Below, in pieces: positions 47,801 through 58,377 of a DNA stretch of 64,000 bases; the stretch's first letter is position 1, and each line of letters opens with the position of its first letter. The DNA is from Halichondria panicea. Taxonomy: Eukaryota; Porifera; Demospongiae; Suberitida; Halichondriidae. Under the pieces are notes generated by a model. That model did no database searches and was not told the DNA's origin. It saw nothing but the letters and a program-made list of their open reading frames with translations. The translations under genes and the position numbers were made by a program. The stretch covers positions 558,001 through 622,000 of the forward strand of contig NC_087382.1 of assembly GCF_963675165.1 (NCBI RefSeq), read 5' to 3'.

Positions 47801-49644
47801 AACGATCTATGAAATTTACAAGCTCACATAAAGACTGTTCATTACTGCTAATTCTATTTTAGCTATACTATACTTACACTACTGATATTCTAGCTATACT
47901 ATACTACTTACTAGAGTCACACAGTGAGCCCTCTCCTAGTCTTTCACCGTCCTGGTCCATAGCTAGCGTCTAGGTCCATGTCATGCATGTCATCAGTCCC
48001 AGACAGTTCATCAGCGTCTGGCATAAAGCTGGTAGCCTTTGGGAGGTATCCTACTATCCCCTCTCCTTCATAGGCACTGTCATCACCAGAGGAGACATCG
48101 CCATTGCTGTCCTCAAGCTGTTCAAGCACATCGGCACAAGTAAACAATCTAGCCATAGCTATAAACTTCGTGCGGTAAGATGCTAATGAAATTTTAACAT
48201 AGCAACGTGGCTTGGAAAATTCTAAACTAAATTGCACGTGATTCTACAGCTCTTCCTCTATACAGGGATGTGCGTAGTTCGAGCTACTTCCTAAGTATCG
48301 CAGAATTAGAATTTCGCAAAAAAAGTCACTTATTGCGGGCCACGATCGTGGCCCGTGGCGGTTAAAGGGTTAATGTTAATTTGACAATGAACGGTAACTT
48401 CCACTAAATGTGAGATCAACAACGCTTCGACAAAATAACAACACATGTGTTCAAATAACAATCTACCATTATAATAACAAATATTAATAGTTAGATAAAC
48501 TATATTAATAGTTAAATAAACTATGATTTGTCGTTATAACAATAATTGCAGGAAATTGACAAACGTTTTGTCAAGATAACATTTTGTGCCGGTAGCAAAC
48601 TGTGTCACAATAACAAAAGTGTTTTTGCAGTGTATGTGTTATAGTGTCCCTCATCCCTCGGGCTTCACATAGATACCTCATGCCCGTGTACTATCTATAA
48701 CGTAGACACTATCCTCATTCATTATTCAGGGTCCCCCTCCCAGAGAGTTGCCACTCACTCTGAAATGGAGAAGAGGAAAAGATATGCCAATCAAGATTGG
48801 CTACACAGTACAGAGTGTTGTTATCGGTGACACGGCGTATGTTGGTGGAGGCAGTGCAGACAATTATCGTAACATGTGTACAGTGATGAAGCTCGAGCAA
48901 GATCAATGGACCAAACTACCAGAGTACACTGCCAAGTGGTTTGGTATGACATCACTCGCTAATCGACTAGTGCTAGTGGGAGGACGTGATCCAAAAAAAA
49001 ACACACCCAGCAATCAACTTTCAGTGCTCGAGTCAGGGGAATGGACTCACCCGTACCCACCAATGAACATTGCTCGTCAATCCTCAACAGCTGTCTCCTT
49101 CAACAACCACATAATTGTAGCTGGTGGGCGTGATGGTGATGGTCGTATCTCCTCTGTGGAGGTGTTGGACGTGGTATCAAGAAGATGGTACATTGCTCAG
49201 TCACTACCTAACTCACGATCAGAACTGAAATCAACTCTCATAGGAAACACCCTCTACCTAATGGGAGGGTACGATCACACTGGGCCAACCAAGACAGTGC
49301 ACCACGTTGACCTCAATGAACTCATTGCCAAAGCCCTTTCCAACTCGGACACACCCACTCTCTGGCAGACGTTAGAGGAAGTGCCGCTCGAGTTGTCAGC
49401 TCCTCTCAGTATTGGGAGGTCACTATTAGCCGTTGGTGGAGCGAATGACAGAGTCAACCCAAGTTCATCGATCCACCTCTACCAGCCTGACACCAGGAGG
49501 TGGTTGAAAGTAGGAGACCTGCCTACTGTACGATACTGCTGCACATGCTCAGTACTTCCTAGTGGAGAGGTTATTGTAGCCGGAGGACAGATAGTAAATA
49601 AGATTAAAATCCAAACTGTGGATTTCTTCTCTATAAGTTCTTAG
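41863..49644 (+). CDS. K5: Death-Kelch protein lacking the kinase exon
   Basis: Coding exons 41863-42181 (Death; MSDTYLTIADL, VKWRNFLLVL), 43489-43556 (linker ASLTRDSDSMEAT) and 48730-49644 (six Kelch blades), about 433 residues. Where K3 and K6 have an 807-bp kinase exon, K5 keeps only its acceptor and 11 bases (CAG then TTGACCAAAAT, about 43390-43400). These are fused to sequence that in K3 and K6 lies in the next intron (GTACCTAGTGCATGATAA). Because the kinase exon is phase 1 at both ends, the Death exon (ends G) joins the linker (starts AT) in frame. The relic acceptor, if used, would give an early stop. The final intron is 5.2 kb and packed with transposons. The Kelch exon is close to that of K2. 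Expression unproven. Confidence 0.7.
42590..42965. mobile_element. 376-bp MITE (CCGTAGAAACTG ends) in K5
   Basis: CCGTAGAAACTGAATTATTAGCGC and GCGCTAATAATCCAGTTTCTACGG are inverted ends, flanked by TA on both sides. It lies in the interval left by the lost kinase exon, together with C-rich low-complexity tracts at about 42213-42236 and 43103-43126. Confidence 0.85.
43671..44399. mobile_element. 729-bp TIR element in K5 intron
   Basis: GATCCCACTT and AAGTGGGATC form short inverted ends flanked by TA. The insert begins exactly where the K3 intron also departs from the shared GTAACACTCGCTTGTTA sequence. No coding capacity recognised. Confidence 0.6.
44985..46345. repeat. Minisatellite, 91-bp unit, about 15 copies
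   Basis: CCATGGACGAAG recurs at 45022, 45107, 45198, 45289, 45380 and so on to about 46277, mostly 91 bp apart, with one shorter unit near 45549. Each unit contains GACCAGTCGAAACCAGTGTA and GAGGACACATACACACAAAC. Units fall into at least two variants (CTCGTAAATCAGTATG and CTGGTAAATTACAATG), which cluster, as expected from local amplification. Cysteine-rich repeat frames on the minus strand are by-products. Confidence 0.95.
47046..47081. repeat. 36-bp perfect-arm palindrome
   Basis: TAGTCTCGAGGCC and GGCCTCGAGACTA are separated by 10 bp. It is similar in size and plan to the nearby 47106-47152 element but has no target duplication that I can see. Confidence 0.6.
47106..47152. mobile_element. 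47-bp miniature TIR element with 9-bp target duplication
   Basis: GCTCGATCCCAGGCC at the left and GGCCTTGTGAAGGAGGCTA at the right, flanked by TAGAGAGAA (47097-47105 and 47153-47161). The left end lacks the first bases of the TAGCCTCG consensus. Confidence 0.75.
47454..48369 (-). mobile_element. piggyBac-like non-autonomous element, 916 bp
   Basis: Ends CCCTTTAACCG and CGGTTAAAGGG directly abut TTAA on both sides (47450-47453, 48370-48373), the target site and CCC start typical of piggyBac. A minus-strand frame from the ATG at 48156 to about 47947 (MARLFTCADVLEQLEDSNGD, then an acidic stretch) resembles the acidic N-terminus of piggyBac transposases. No catalytic domain remains. A second minus-strand frame at 47508-47777 may be another remnant. 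Confidence 0.75.
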
Positions 49645-49849
49645 TTTTTTTCATGTCCTTCATGTTATAATTATAAATTAATGATACTTTTCTAGCATAA
49701 TAATTAAAGTTGCAACTGAATTTCAATTGGCAGCTATTAAAGATTACGCAAAAACAATCAATGGCATTAGTTGGTACATAATTAAATTTCCCGAATAGAC
49801 AAGAAACCGACAATAATTATACTAATTATGTGACAGTCTCATAACAAGT

Positions 49850-51060
49850 TCAGGTCCTTCCTTGCATGGTTGGGGTCTTGTCCGAGGGTAGGGTGGACGC
49901 CTTCTCCCAGAATCCAAAGTCTATCTCCTCTTCCGAGTCAGACAGTAAGAGGTGGGGCTCAAGAACTGAGGGGTTAAAGAGTCACATGGTCATAGTCATA
50001 CTGAGTGGAAGTTTGAGGGCTTAGGAAGTAAGGGGTGAGAAAATTCAAAGCCAATTGACAGACATTTCCCTGTACACACCTAAACTGCATACATTGAAGC
50101 ATACCTTGTATACAAGTGCATGTACACACAGACTAGTAAGCATACTAGGTTCCCATTCTGTGTACTGTACATTCAATAGTACACAGTCGACTCATTGCAC
50201 TGCATAACTACACATTATACACACATACCTTGTTCTTGATGAAGGTTCCTCAGTAGCCCCTGTCCATGGACCCATGTCTTCAGACTGTCCCTCACTGCTT
50301 ATAGGCTGCTCACCAGACTGGAGGTGGGCTGCATGTAAGGGCTGGGTGTCAGGGGAGTTTTTAGTCTCTGATGACAGACCATTTTCCATACTGCTGGGGT
50401 CTGTTAGCGTCTGAGTGGCCAGTTTACGCGAGGCCCCTCTCTTAGCAGCATAGTAGGCCTAAAGGTGTGTGTGTGTGTGTGTGGGGGGGGGGGATCGTAC
50501 ATGATTTTACATGGCACACCTTCAAATACATTACAGGGAAACACACATCATGTGCTGAATATGACACACTATAGCTGACCTTGATTGACTTTAAGGGACT
50601 CTATAAAGTATGACACAAATGCATTTTCCAGCTAATGTACTCCGTACCTCCATTCTCAGTGCCTCTTCTTGTCTCCTCAACTGTAGGAGAGAGGAAACCA
50701 TTGAATGATATGAAAACACCACTCACACCAACACAGTGTAAAGCACAAACCAAACAGACACACTCAACCAGAATAACAGAAGCAGCTCGGAATTGTCACC
50801 ATTGCTTACAAGACTCCATTGCAGTAGGCACTCACTCATCTCATGCTATAATGTACTGTACAACACACTGTACACTAACACAGGCTCAGAATTGTCATCT
50901 TCCTATGCAGTCTAGAGTCACTCATTGAGTTGCCTGCCCTTCTCATACCTATACGACGTTGGCTTCCTCAGTGCTAGCACCCGTAGACTGTACATAGTCC
51001 TGGCTATGTCACTGTGGCCCACAATAGGACTGGACAAAGCTTCCAGACAGTGAAATGTTT
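49850..51060 (-). pseudogene. Companion gene copy M5, decayed
   Basis: Nearly the same as M2: a Death-like remnant near 50985-51060; a 33-nt exon 50648-50680; a 230-nt exon 50229-50458 (donor GTATGT instead of GTACGT); and a C-terminal exon 49850-49965 with the same altered PTMQGRT tail. The defects are shared with M2, so they predate the segmental duplication. The large transposon now lies 165 bp upstream of this remnant. Confidence 0.6.
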
Positions 51061-51137
51061 GGCCACTTGTTCAATTTCTTGTTTCAACTCCTGTTCTCTC
51101 TCTCTGGTCTACATGTAAAAGTAGACATGTGCATGTT

Positions 51138-51150
51138 TGCTGATTCAGCA
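51138..51150. promoter_or_regulatory. MARE-like palindrome, relic promoter (copy 2)
   Basis: TGCTGATTCAGCA, the duplicate of 24649-24661. The transposon at 51225 now separates it from downstream plus-strand sequence. Confidence 0.4.
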
Positions 51151-51261
51151 ATGTTATTGCATGTGACAAGAAAAAGGGTGTGTCTTGCTGCAAAACTCAA
51201 TCTAATTCTCTTGTACTTGTGTATCGAGGGGTCCGACACTATGAAAATTTGTGTACGGGAT

Positions 51262-51420
51262 TTTAAAATCTCGAGATTCGGGAGATTTTACAAGATTTTA
51301 CGGATTTCAGAGATTTTGAGATTTCAGAAGATTTTGGAAGATTTCAATGATTTTAGAGATTTCAGAAGATTTTAGAAGATTTCAGAAGATTTCAAAAGAT
51401 TTCAGAAGATTTCAAGGACT
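51262..51420 (+). repeat. Left subterminal repeat array of the 6.1-kb transposon
   Basis: About a dozen irregular repeats of AGATTT[TC]AGAAGATTT. The right end has a related array in the same orientation, unlike the inverted termini. Confidence 0.75.
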
Positions 51421-51757
51421 GCAGGGGCCCATAACAGCTCTATAAAGTCTATATGCAACACATTGTTCATGTTGTTCCAGGTTTAAACTGTTCTTCTACC
51501 AGCTGTCCTTCTTATTCCAGCTCTTCCAAATTCTCCTGCATGACATGCAGTGGATCTATAGCTAGCTAGCTAGTTATTATGGGTTTCACTATAGCTATAC
51601 TGAGTGAATCTATAATTATAAGTCTATAGCGAGTATAGGTATAATTATAGCTTTATATATAAATTATTATGTACATAATTATTATGAATTTAAAGTATAT
51701 AGGGGGCATTGTGAAATGAAAATGCATTGCATTGTGAATTGTAAATATACATAAAAA

Positions 51758-54700
51758 TTATACTCCTCTACAATTGTTACAGATCCATTTATTGTTTTTC
51801 TTCACTTCGAAAGCATTGACACACTTGAGGTGAAACCAGCCTCCCAGTTTACACCCGCTGCTCTCACACTCAACCATTTTTGAGCCATTATCAGGCAGTC
51901 TACAATAGCAATACAATTGAATCTCCACTATTTCCTTTGTTATCGCTAATCTGGCTGTTCTTTGTGAGTTAGTCGGAAAGGGTGTCATGGTTGCTTGGTC
52001 AATGCATTTCAAGAAATGCTCTCTCATTGCATTTTGTTTGAAATTGCAGTAGCAGGGGTTTAGGCTATGTGCTAAATGCGTAATGAAAGCGATAGCAAAC
52101 AATCCACAGTCTGAAGCGCCTGATTGTTGTGCCACATTTGCTACAGCGACGGAAAGTTGTTGCTCTGAGTCTCTTGTTCCATTTGCTAGAAACTTGGCCA
52201 AAAGTGTTTGAGTGTCCATGCTTATTCCCCTATACAACGAGTCGTATAGACATGCAGTGGGAATCAAATTTGTGGTACTGCACTGAAGTGTAGACAGAGC
52301 TATCCAATGGTTGCTAGAAACGTGCAAAATTTGTAGAGACTCCTGTGAGAGAGGACTGATATATTGCGACTGTTGTAACACAGAGCACCGTAGGCCATGC
52401 AGATGAGTGAATTGCTTTTTTAGCAAGTATTGGGCACAATTTACATGATTGTCGTTCAACCAGGCATTACGGCTTAGCAGAATACTGTGGTCTTGGTGGT
52501 AGAGATGAAAATGATCAATTTTCTTCCAAATAGTTGACTCGGATGAATCACTTGAGTCTGAAATGATAGTAATATCAGAATTTGTGCTTGTGTCAATGGT
52601 TACTGTCGAACTGTTTATAAAACATTCACATTCTTTGGTCAGAACAAATTCTTGAGCCATTGCTAGTTTGTGGTGCTCAGGACTGAATCGAAGCAGAGTG
52701 CTTGGTGCTTGTTGAATTGTGCTGACTGCTTCATCAATACAGGCATTGTTGAGAGTGCAAACATACGTTGTGGTTGGTACGTATGTGTGTGTGATAGCAG
52801 GATTGTCAAACAACTTAAACAATCTGGTTGAACCTTTTTGCACCTCAAACCATGAACACAGCACACCAACGCTTGGTGATATCTCTGCTGTTGACCCCTT
52901 GTATTGCTGAATCTTTTTTTTCTTATGGTTTAGGGCAAACTGCAATATCTTCCCAATAGACCACTTATGCTCACCAGCCATGAACACACAAACATCCCCT
53001 ATGTGCATAACATTGGTAGTTGGCAATTGGCTGTTTGTTACTGGTGACTTTGTTACAATTGTACTGCTTAAAGAGAAAGGTTGGTTGGTCCGTACTCTAA
53101 ACAACCGATCAGAAGACACCCTTTCACCTTCTTGGAACAACCACAATGCAGTTGTCTTTCTGATATATACATCAGGGTGCACTTCTACGAACGGTTTTCG
53201 AGAAAGCAGTGCAGGTTTTTTTCGTGGGGGTTCTGAACACATGTCTGGAAATTCAGGTGCTTGTATTGGTCCGTATGTTGAGATGGTGTTAGAAGTTGAG
53301 GTTTTAGTGAGATGTCTATGAAGGGTATCTAGCTTATCTTTCAAATCTGAAGTTATCAGTTGGTTCTTAGACAAATTTTCTACATCTTCCCTAACATGGC
53401 TGGAGTCGGTATCCAGACACATTTCTTGAATTAAGCTGGATTCAGACCGTTTTTCCAATTCATCATCGGAGCTGTCCTCAGAGTCACCAAAGACGACGTC
53501 AATATCATCAATCACATCTGCCTGATCCTCCCACTGTTTATGTTCAATCAACAGATCTGCCATTCCCAGTTTCTCAATTCTCCCACGTGCCATTATTTTT
53601 ACTCTCTGAACAGCATCGGCAATGTCAGAGTCTGAAAGCTCACATACAGTTTGGGGTGAAGTTACACTCTTCATAGAGGTGTCTCCATCTTTGGCATTGT
53701 GCTTTTTCAGCTGTGGAAAAACTATATCAGTTGTGGACGACTCTGCTTGGATGATGGCCTGAACTTGGAGACGGTGAATGCGTCTCAGCAATCCAAGCAT
53801 GCCAAAATTGATAAAAGTAGAAAATACACTTGACATACTCCGTGCAGATCTAAACAACCCTTCACATGATTGTGATCCAAAACTGCTAGGAAGAAAGTAC
53901 TCCGATTGCTTAAGTGTATCTCTGATTGTTCGAATGATCGTTATCAAAGAATGAGCGTTCAATTCAATGCACATATGTGCATTAAAAGTAATGAAATTGT
54001 CTGTCAGATTGTACAGGGGATGTAATTTAATCCATAGACGCCAATAGCGGAGAAAGAAAGTGACAAACCAAATTTTCTCAACACGTTCAATTGGACTAGT
54101 TAGTTTATTGATGTAGCTGTCCACAACACATTCTAGAAGGTCGATGTAAGTTTTTGTGCCCACAGAATCTGGAATGCTTTCTAACAATGGGGCAGCTCTA
54201 ATCATGTGCATAACAGCATCAAAGTTTTGTTTATCTTTGTGATCTACATCTCTTTCTCTTAGGCCGTGAATATCTTTGCCAACCGTTAATTGTAGAATAC
54301 GAAGGTGATGTGCACCTGCAACAAAACTTCCCATTGGAAGTACAATTGATGGTTTAAGCAACCGGCACTTTAACTTGACTGCTATATGTACAGTGTCTTG
54401 AATCAAGGCTATAGATGTGGGTCGTTTCAAGGAGAACCAAGAATGCCAATTAGACGGAACCTCTGATTTTGGTATGACATTAGATACATGTAGCTTACTC
54501 ACGTTGGTGACATTAAGGCCACTGCACATCCGCATACCAGTCAAAAGACGAGTGTCTCCATCTGAGCTGATTGTTAGCACCGTGATTCCTCGCTGCTGAC
54601 ACTCATCTAAAATGTACTTCCAGCGTAGTACAATTTCTTCCGTTGTGAATTTGTTATCAGTACCAAAACATGACAGACAAAAAGCTGGGACATTACATGT

Positions 54701-56443
54701 ACTCAGAGGTTTGGCCATGTACACATAAGCATACTTAGCAATTGTGGTGGTAGAAAACATTCTCTCAATTGCTTCGAATGAGACAGCTAAAAATGAGTCG
54801 GCTTTAAGCGTGCCATTCTTGCTGGAGGGCAGAACAAAGCCAACACACCGATCAGTCTCACTGTCATATTCCACTCGAGATACAACTCTTGTAGCATCTT
54901 CTCCAAGAGATATTACTTTAGGTGCATTGTGTTTATTAAGGTATGCTTCCAATTCGTCAAAACGAAATTCTCCTTCAGTTATCGGCTTATACTCACTGTA
55001 AACGAGTCGACGCACTGTTCTCAGAGATGGCAAAGCTTGAGACAAATTTTGCTGCAGAAAGTCGTAGGCTAGGGGGCCTGAGTAGATAAACAAGGCTGTT
55101 GCAAATTTCTTTACGATGTCAGCATGCCTGTATCCATGTTTTGAGCTCCTAGCATTCTTTTCAGCATTATACATGTTATTTGCCGTAGAATTGGACTGTA
55201 CAATTCATAGTTGAAGCCTGAATTACTTTGCTTGAGTAAACTGGTAAGCTTCTCATTTTTCAGGCAAAGAACTTCAACTTCATCCAAAAGAGAGAAAAAG
55301 TCGTCCAATCGAGTCTGATTTGAAGAACTCTGAGCCTTCTCAAGTGCCCTCATTTGTCTGCTTAAACGAGAATTTGAATCCAAAATTGCCCCTCTCTTAC
55401 TTCGTTTCAAGAGAGGGGCCTCAGGAAAAATCTGCTCTGACTCGTTTTGGTTTTGGTCAGCCACTTTCTCAGGATCATTGGGAACAGACTCTTCTAACAA
55501 TAAACCAGTATGGTTATCTCCCGCAATACCCTGAGTGTCCAGTGTAGCATTGGGAACGTTTGGTCCTACATCTGCTGAATCTTCCAATGGCTTGTTAGCC
55601 ACTTCATTCTCACCACTAGCTACGTCTCCGTTATCACCAGTCAAAGGCAGCTGGGAATTCTGTTCAAATGTCTCTCCTCCAGAGGTGTGAGCTGTACTAG
55701 AAGAGAGAGGAGGCGAAAGATAAGAATAGATAGGTCTGGTTCTGGAACCAGGGTGACTATGCAGCATAGCAATTCTTAATGTGTCTAGTCCAGTTAGATA
55801 TAGCAAAGGTTGAGGTGTTAACTGCACTTCGCTGCAGTTGAGTTCTCGAATTGCAAGCATGACACTTCACAGAAGCAGATAAATCATGGCTTTTGCGAAC
55901 ATATGAGACAAATATGGTGAAGTGATCATTCTCTTTCAAGTCCTGAAGCTTTGATTGTTGCTTCCCAATCCACATAGCAATGTTCTTTCTCACTTGTTTT
56001 GTAACACTGGCTATACTTTCTGTGTCTATGTCGCTATCGCTCATCATTGCGGACCGTGTTGATTTTGATTTCATAGATTTGGCCCTTTTTGGTACTTTGG
56101 CTATAAGTTTTGGAGCCTGATCTTGCTTCTTAATAGCCAAAACAAAGTTTGCTATTCTCATTCTATGGCCAGGAGGAAAGACGAAACAACTGCTCAATGC
56201 TGAAGAGGCTTGAATGTACGTGTTACTGTAACCATCCTGATCTGCAAAGTTCTTAGCTATGAATTGTTCAATCTATTATATGGAGTTTCCAGGCTCGTCA
56301 GTAACATCCATTGAGCATATAACCTCAGGAACATCAAAACCAGATGGGAGCATGCAGTTCACCACATAAGTTGGGAGTTTCTCACGCATCAGAGACAAAA
56401 AATCAATTTCTTCCTTTGTCCTGGTCGTCAACTCAGATGCCAT
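51758..56443 (-). pseudogene. Transposase with BED-like finger, RNase H-like core, Ulp1 protease and PHD finger; broken N-terminus
   Basis: The main open frame 55174-51758 has 1,138 codons. In order: a helical region (GYRHADIVKKF, YSGPLAYDFL); a probable RNase H-like core with LGEDATRVV (Asp about 93), TISSDGDTRL (Asp about 205), QDTVHIAVKL, and a later GSQSCEGLFRSARS that may supply the acidic third residue; an acidic linker; a Ulp1/C48-type protease with NHWIAL (His, about 52310), LYDS (Asp), QQSG and SDCG (Cys, about 52110); and a C-terminal PHD finger CYC...CESSGC...WFHLKC...WICNNC. Upstream minus-strand segments add MASELTTRTKEE (from 56443), IEQFIAKNFADQDGYSN, a BED-like CHAC...HIKNC finger near 55780-55870, and a 55111-55860 segment. 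Joining them needs frame changes near 55170 and 55760, and in-frame stops TAA TAG lie at about 56273-56278. Introns could explain some breaks, but probably not the stops. Motif-based; family unassigned. Confidence 0.7.
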
Positions 56444-57164
56444 GAGATCTATATAATTATTATAATTATACAGTCATAAACACAACGATTAGTTATATAC
56501 ACCACTGCATGTGCAACTTACCACTTAATTCTTGGCAATGCAGACTGTAAACAAAGCTGACGAGTAGTACTCAAGTACGTATATAGTTGAGGTAGTAGCA
56601 GAGACAAGCTTGAATGTGCATATATACTGTACCTGCACTGATGCATGCATACGCACAAATATTTCAATCAATAACAGAATACTTTTTAATAGTTCATCTT
56701 ACCCACTATATTGTGATCAGATGTACGTCTATTAGTAAAGATGTTCCAAAGAGTTGAATGTAGCTCAACTGGTCCGGACTACAGCATGAATATGCAGTCA
56801 GTTCAACAAAGAACACTGCATAATTATAGTTTAACTTACTTATTGTTGTATGGGATCAGACGGAGGAAGAGGATCCAGTGACCTATATAGCTGTGCAACA
56901 GTGAACTCCTGCAATTGTATCAACTATTTTAGCAATAATAATAATTATATGCAAATAAACTTTAAGCATCCTACATTACTTTTAGAGCTAGATGTACACC
57001 AGTCCATACACCATTGCTAGTAAGTCTACTTGACTTACAGTGCAGTTGCAGTAGAGGAAACAGCAATGACAGTAATATACTATTCAGTGGGCTCTCGAGA
57101 CCATTGCAACACTCTGCAGCTGCATGCTGTGACGTAGCAAGATTTACGGAGATGGAAACATAGA

Positions 57165-57340
57165 TTACGGATTTTAGGGAGAGATTTTAAGAGATTTTGC
57201 GAGATTTTAAGATTTTAAGATGATTTTGCGAGATTTTAAGATTTTAAGGAGATTTTGCGAGATTTTAAGATTTTAAGATGATTTTTCGAGATTTTAAGAT
57301 TTTAAGGAGATTTTGCCCACAGGCGTACAAGATTTTAAGG
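57165..57340 (+). repeat. Right subterminal repeat array of the 6.1-kb transposon
   Basis: Repeats of GATTTTAAGATTTTAAG and GATTTTGCGAGATTTTAAG, about ten copies, next to the right terminal inverted repeat. Confidence 0.8.
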
Positions 57341-57547
57341 AGTGGCGGACCCCTCGCTTGTGTATCTACACGAACTCCTAGCTAGCTGTGATCAGAATGA
57401 AGAGATGCTGTAGTCTCTGGATTATTATCAGTCAGTACAGACATCACTGTGTACTGTAGATATACAGACATTCCATGATTCATACTGTACTCTGACTCAC
57501 AATCAGTGAGTTTCGGTATATAATTATCACACACTAAATAGACTCAC

Positions 57548-57700
57548 AGATGTCCCTGGCAGATGGTCTCCTCGTCATGTCTTCTTGCAAACAACTGTCG
57601 ATACGCTTCCTCCACCTGTGTGTGTGAGGGATCTGGGCAACATGGAATGATGGATCCTTGGCTGATGTGATGGTCTCCAACAGGTGACACGACACTGGAC
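57548..57700 (-). pseudogene. Inverted fragment of class B kinase C-lobe (copy 2)
   Basis: Duplicate of 24940-25085. The minus strand reads LLETITSAKDPSFHVAQIPH, CLQEDMTRRPSARDI, then the donor GTGAGT. The frame is open for 63 codons and extends upstream into degraded DVFSF-like sequence (SMFSYCP). Preceded on the plus strand by Death-gene 5' exon sequence at about 57385-57435. Confidence 0.75.
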
Positions 57701-58377
57701 AGTATGAGAACATGGAACTGGACAAGGGGGTGTGGCAATGGGGGTGTGCTGCTCTAAACTATAACATTTGTGGACTCTGTCAAGAGCTGCTTTAAGGAAA
57801 AGATGTAGCTCTATGGAATGTGGTACGTGTTTGTTTAGCTAGTGGATCTGATTTTAATCAAGACTTGCACAGTATGCATGTATACGTATGTGCTGTGTCA
57901 GCAGAAACCTTGAAGACCCATACGATAACTTGAATGACCAATTTCCAGTTTAAAAAATGTATTCAGTAACTTTTAGGTTTATAGTGTGTTTAGCTTTAGC
58001 ATCAAAATGACCAAACTAAAGGACTTAACTTAATACTGTTGTAGCTCTTCCTAAAATTGCTTGTATAATTATCGTGTTTGAAATGAAGAAGTCATCACAC
58101 TTTGTGTCTACTACCGTATTACTACTGCAATGTTTTAATTACGAGTTTCAAACACTTGAGAATTTCGTGAGTGCTTATGACATCGCTAAAATAAGATTGC
58201 AAATACCTATACCAGTACTTGTATGATAATAGCACGATCTTTCCTATTGAAAAGTTTCAAATGTTTCCTCAATCGTAAAGGCTTTTAAATTTGAACTCTG
58301 CACCCAGGCACATTGTTACAGTAGCAGTACAGTATCTTAATGTACAGTGTGTATTCTTGTAGTATGGCAATCCAAGG

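Larger units (their letters stand above)
44433..48632. mobile_element. 4.2-kb TA-flanked TIR element containing minisatellite and nested piggyBac relic
   Basis: The perfect inverted ends CACTGCAAAAACAC and GTGTTTTTGCAGTG are flanked by TA (44431-44432 and 48633-48634). Subterminal sequence is rich in short AACAAA/TTTGTT runs in both halves. The interior has a 91-bp minisatellite (44985-46345), a miniature element (47106-47152) and a piggyBac-like relic (47454-48369). I see no transposase for the outer element itself, so it is probably non-autonomous. Confidence 0.7.
51225..57356 (-). mobile_element. 6,132-bp DNA transposon carrying a Ulp1-PHD transposase
   Basis: Terminal inverted repeats CGAGGGGTCCGACACT (51225-51240) and the inverse of AGTGGCGGACCCCTCG (57341-57356) match at 15 of 16 positions, with looser similarity for about 20 more bases. 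The 9-bp target duplication is CTTGTGTAT (51216-51224 and 57357-57365). The partner duplicate near 24745 reads GTACTTGTGTATCTACACG with a single CTTGTGTAT: an exact empty site. Both ends carry GATTTT-rich subterminal repeats. The interior encodes one large minus-strand gene. The insertion happened after the segmental duplication, or was lost cleanly from the other copy. The superfamily is unassigned; the 9-bp duplication resembles Mutator-like elements, while the protein looks different from the SWIM transposase at 10216-13480. Confidence 0.9.
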
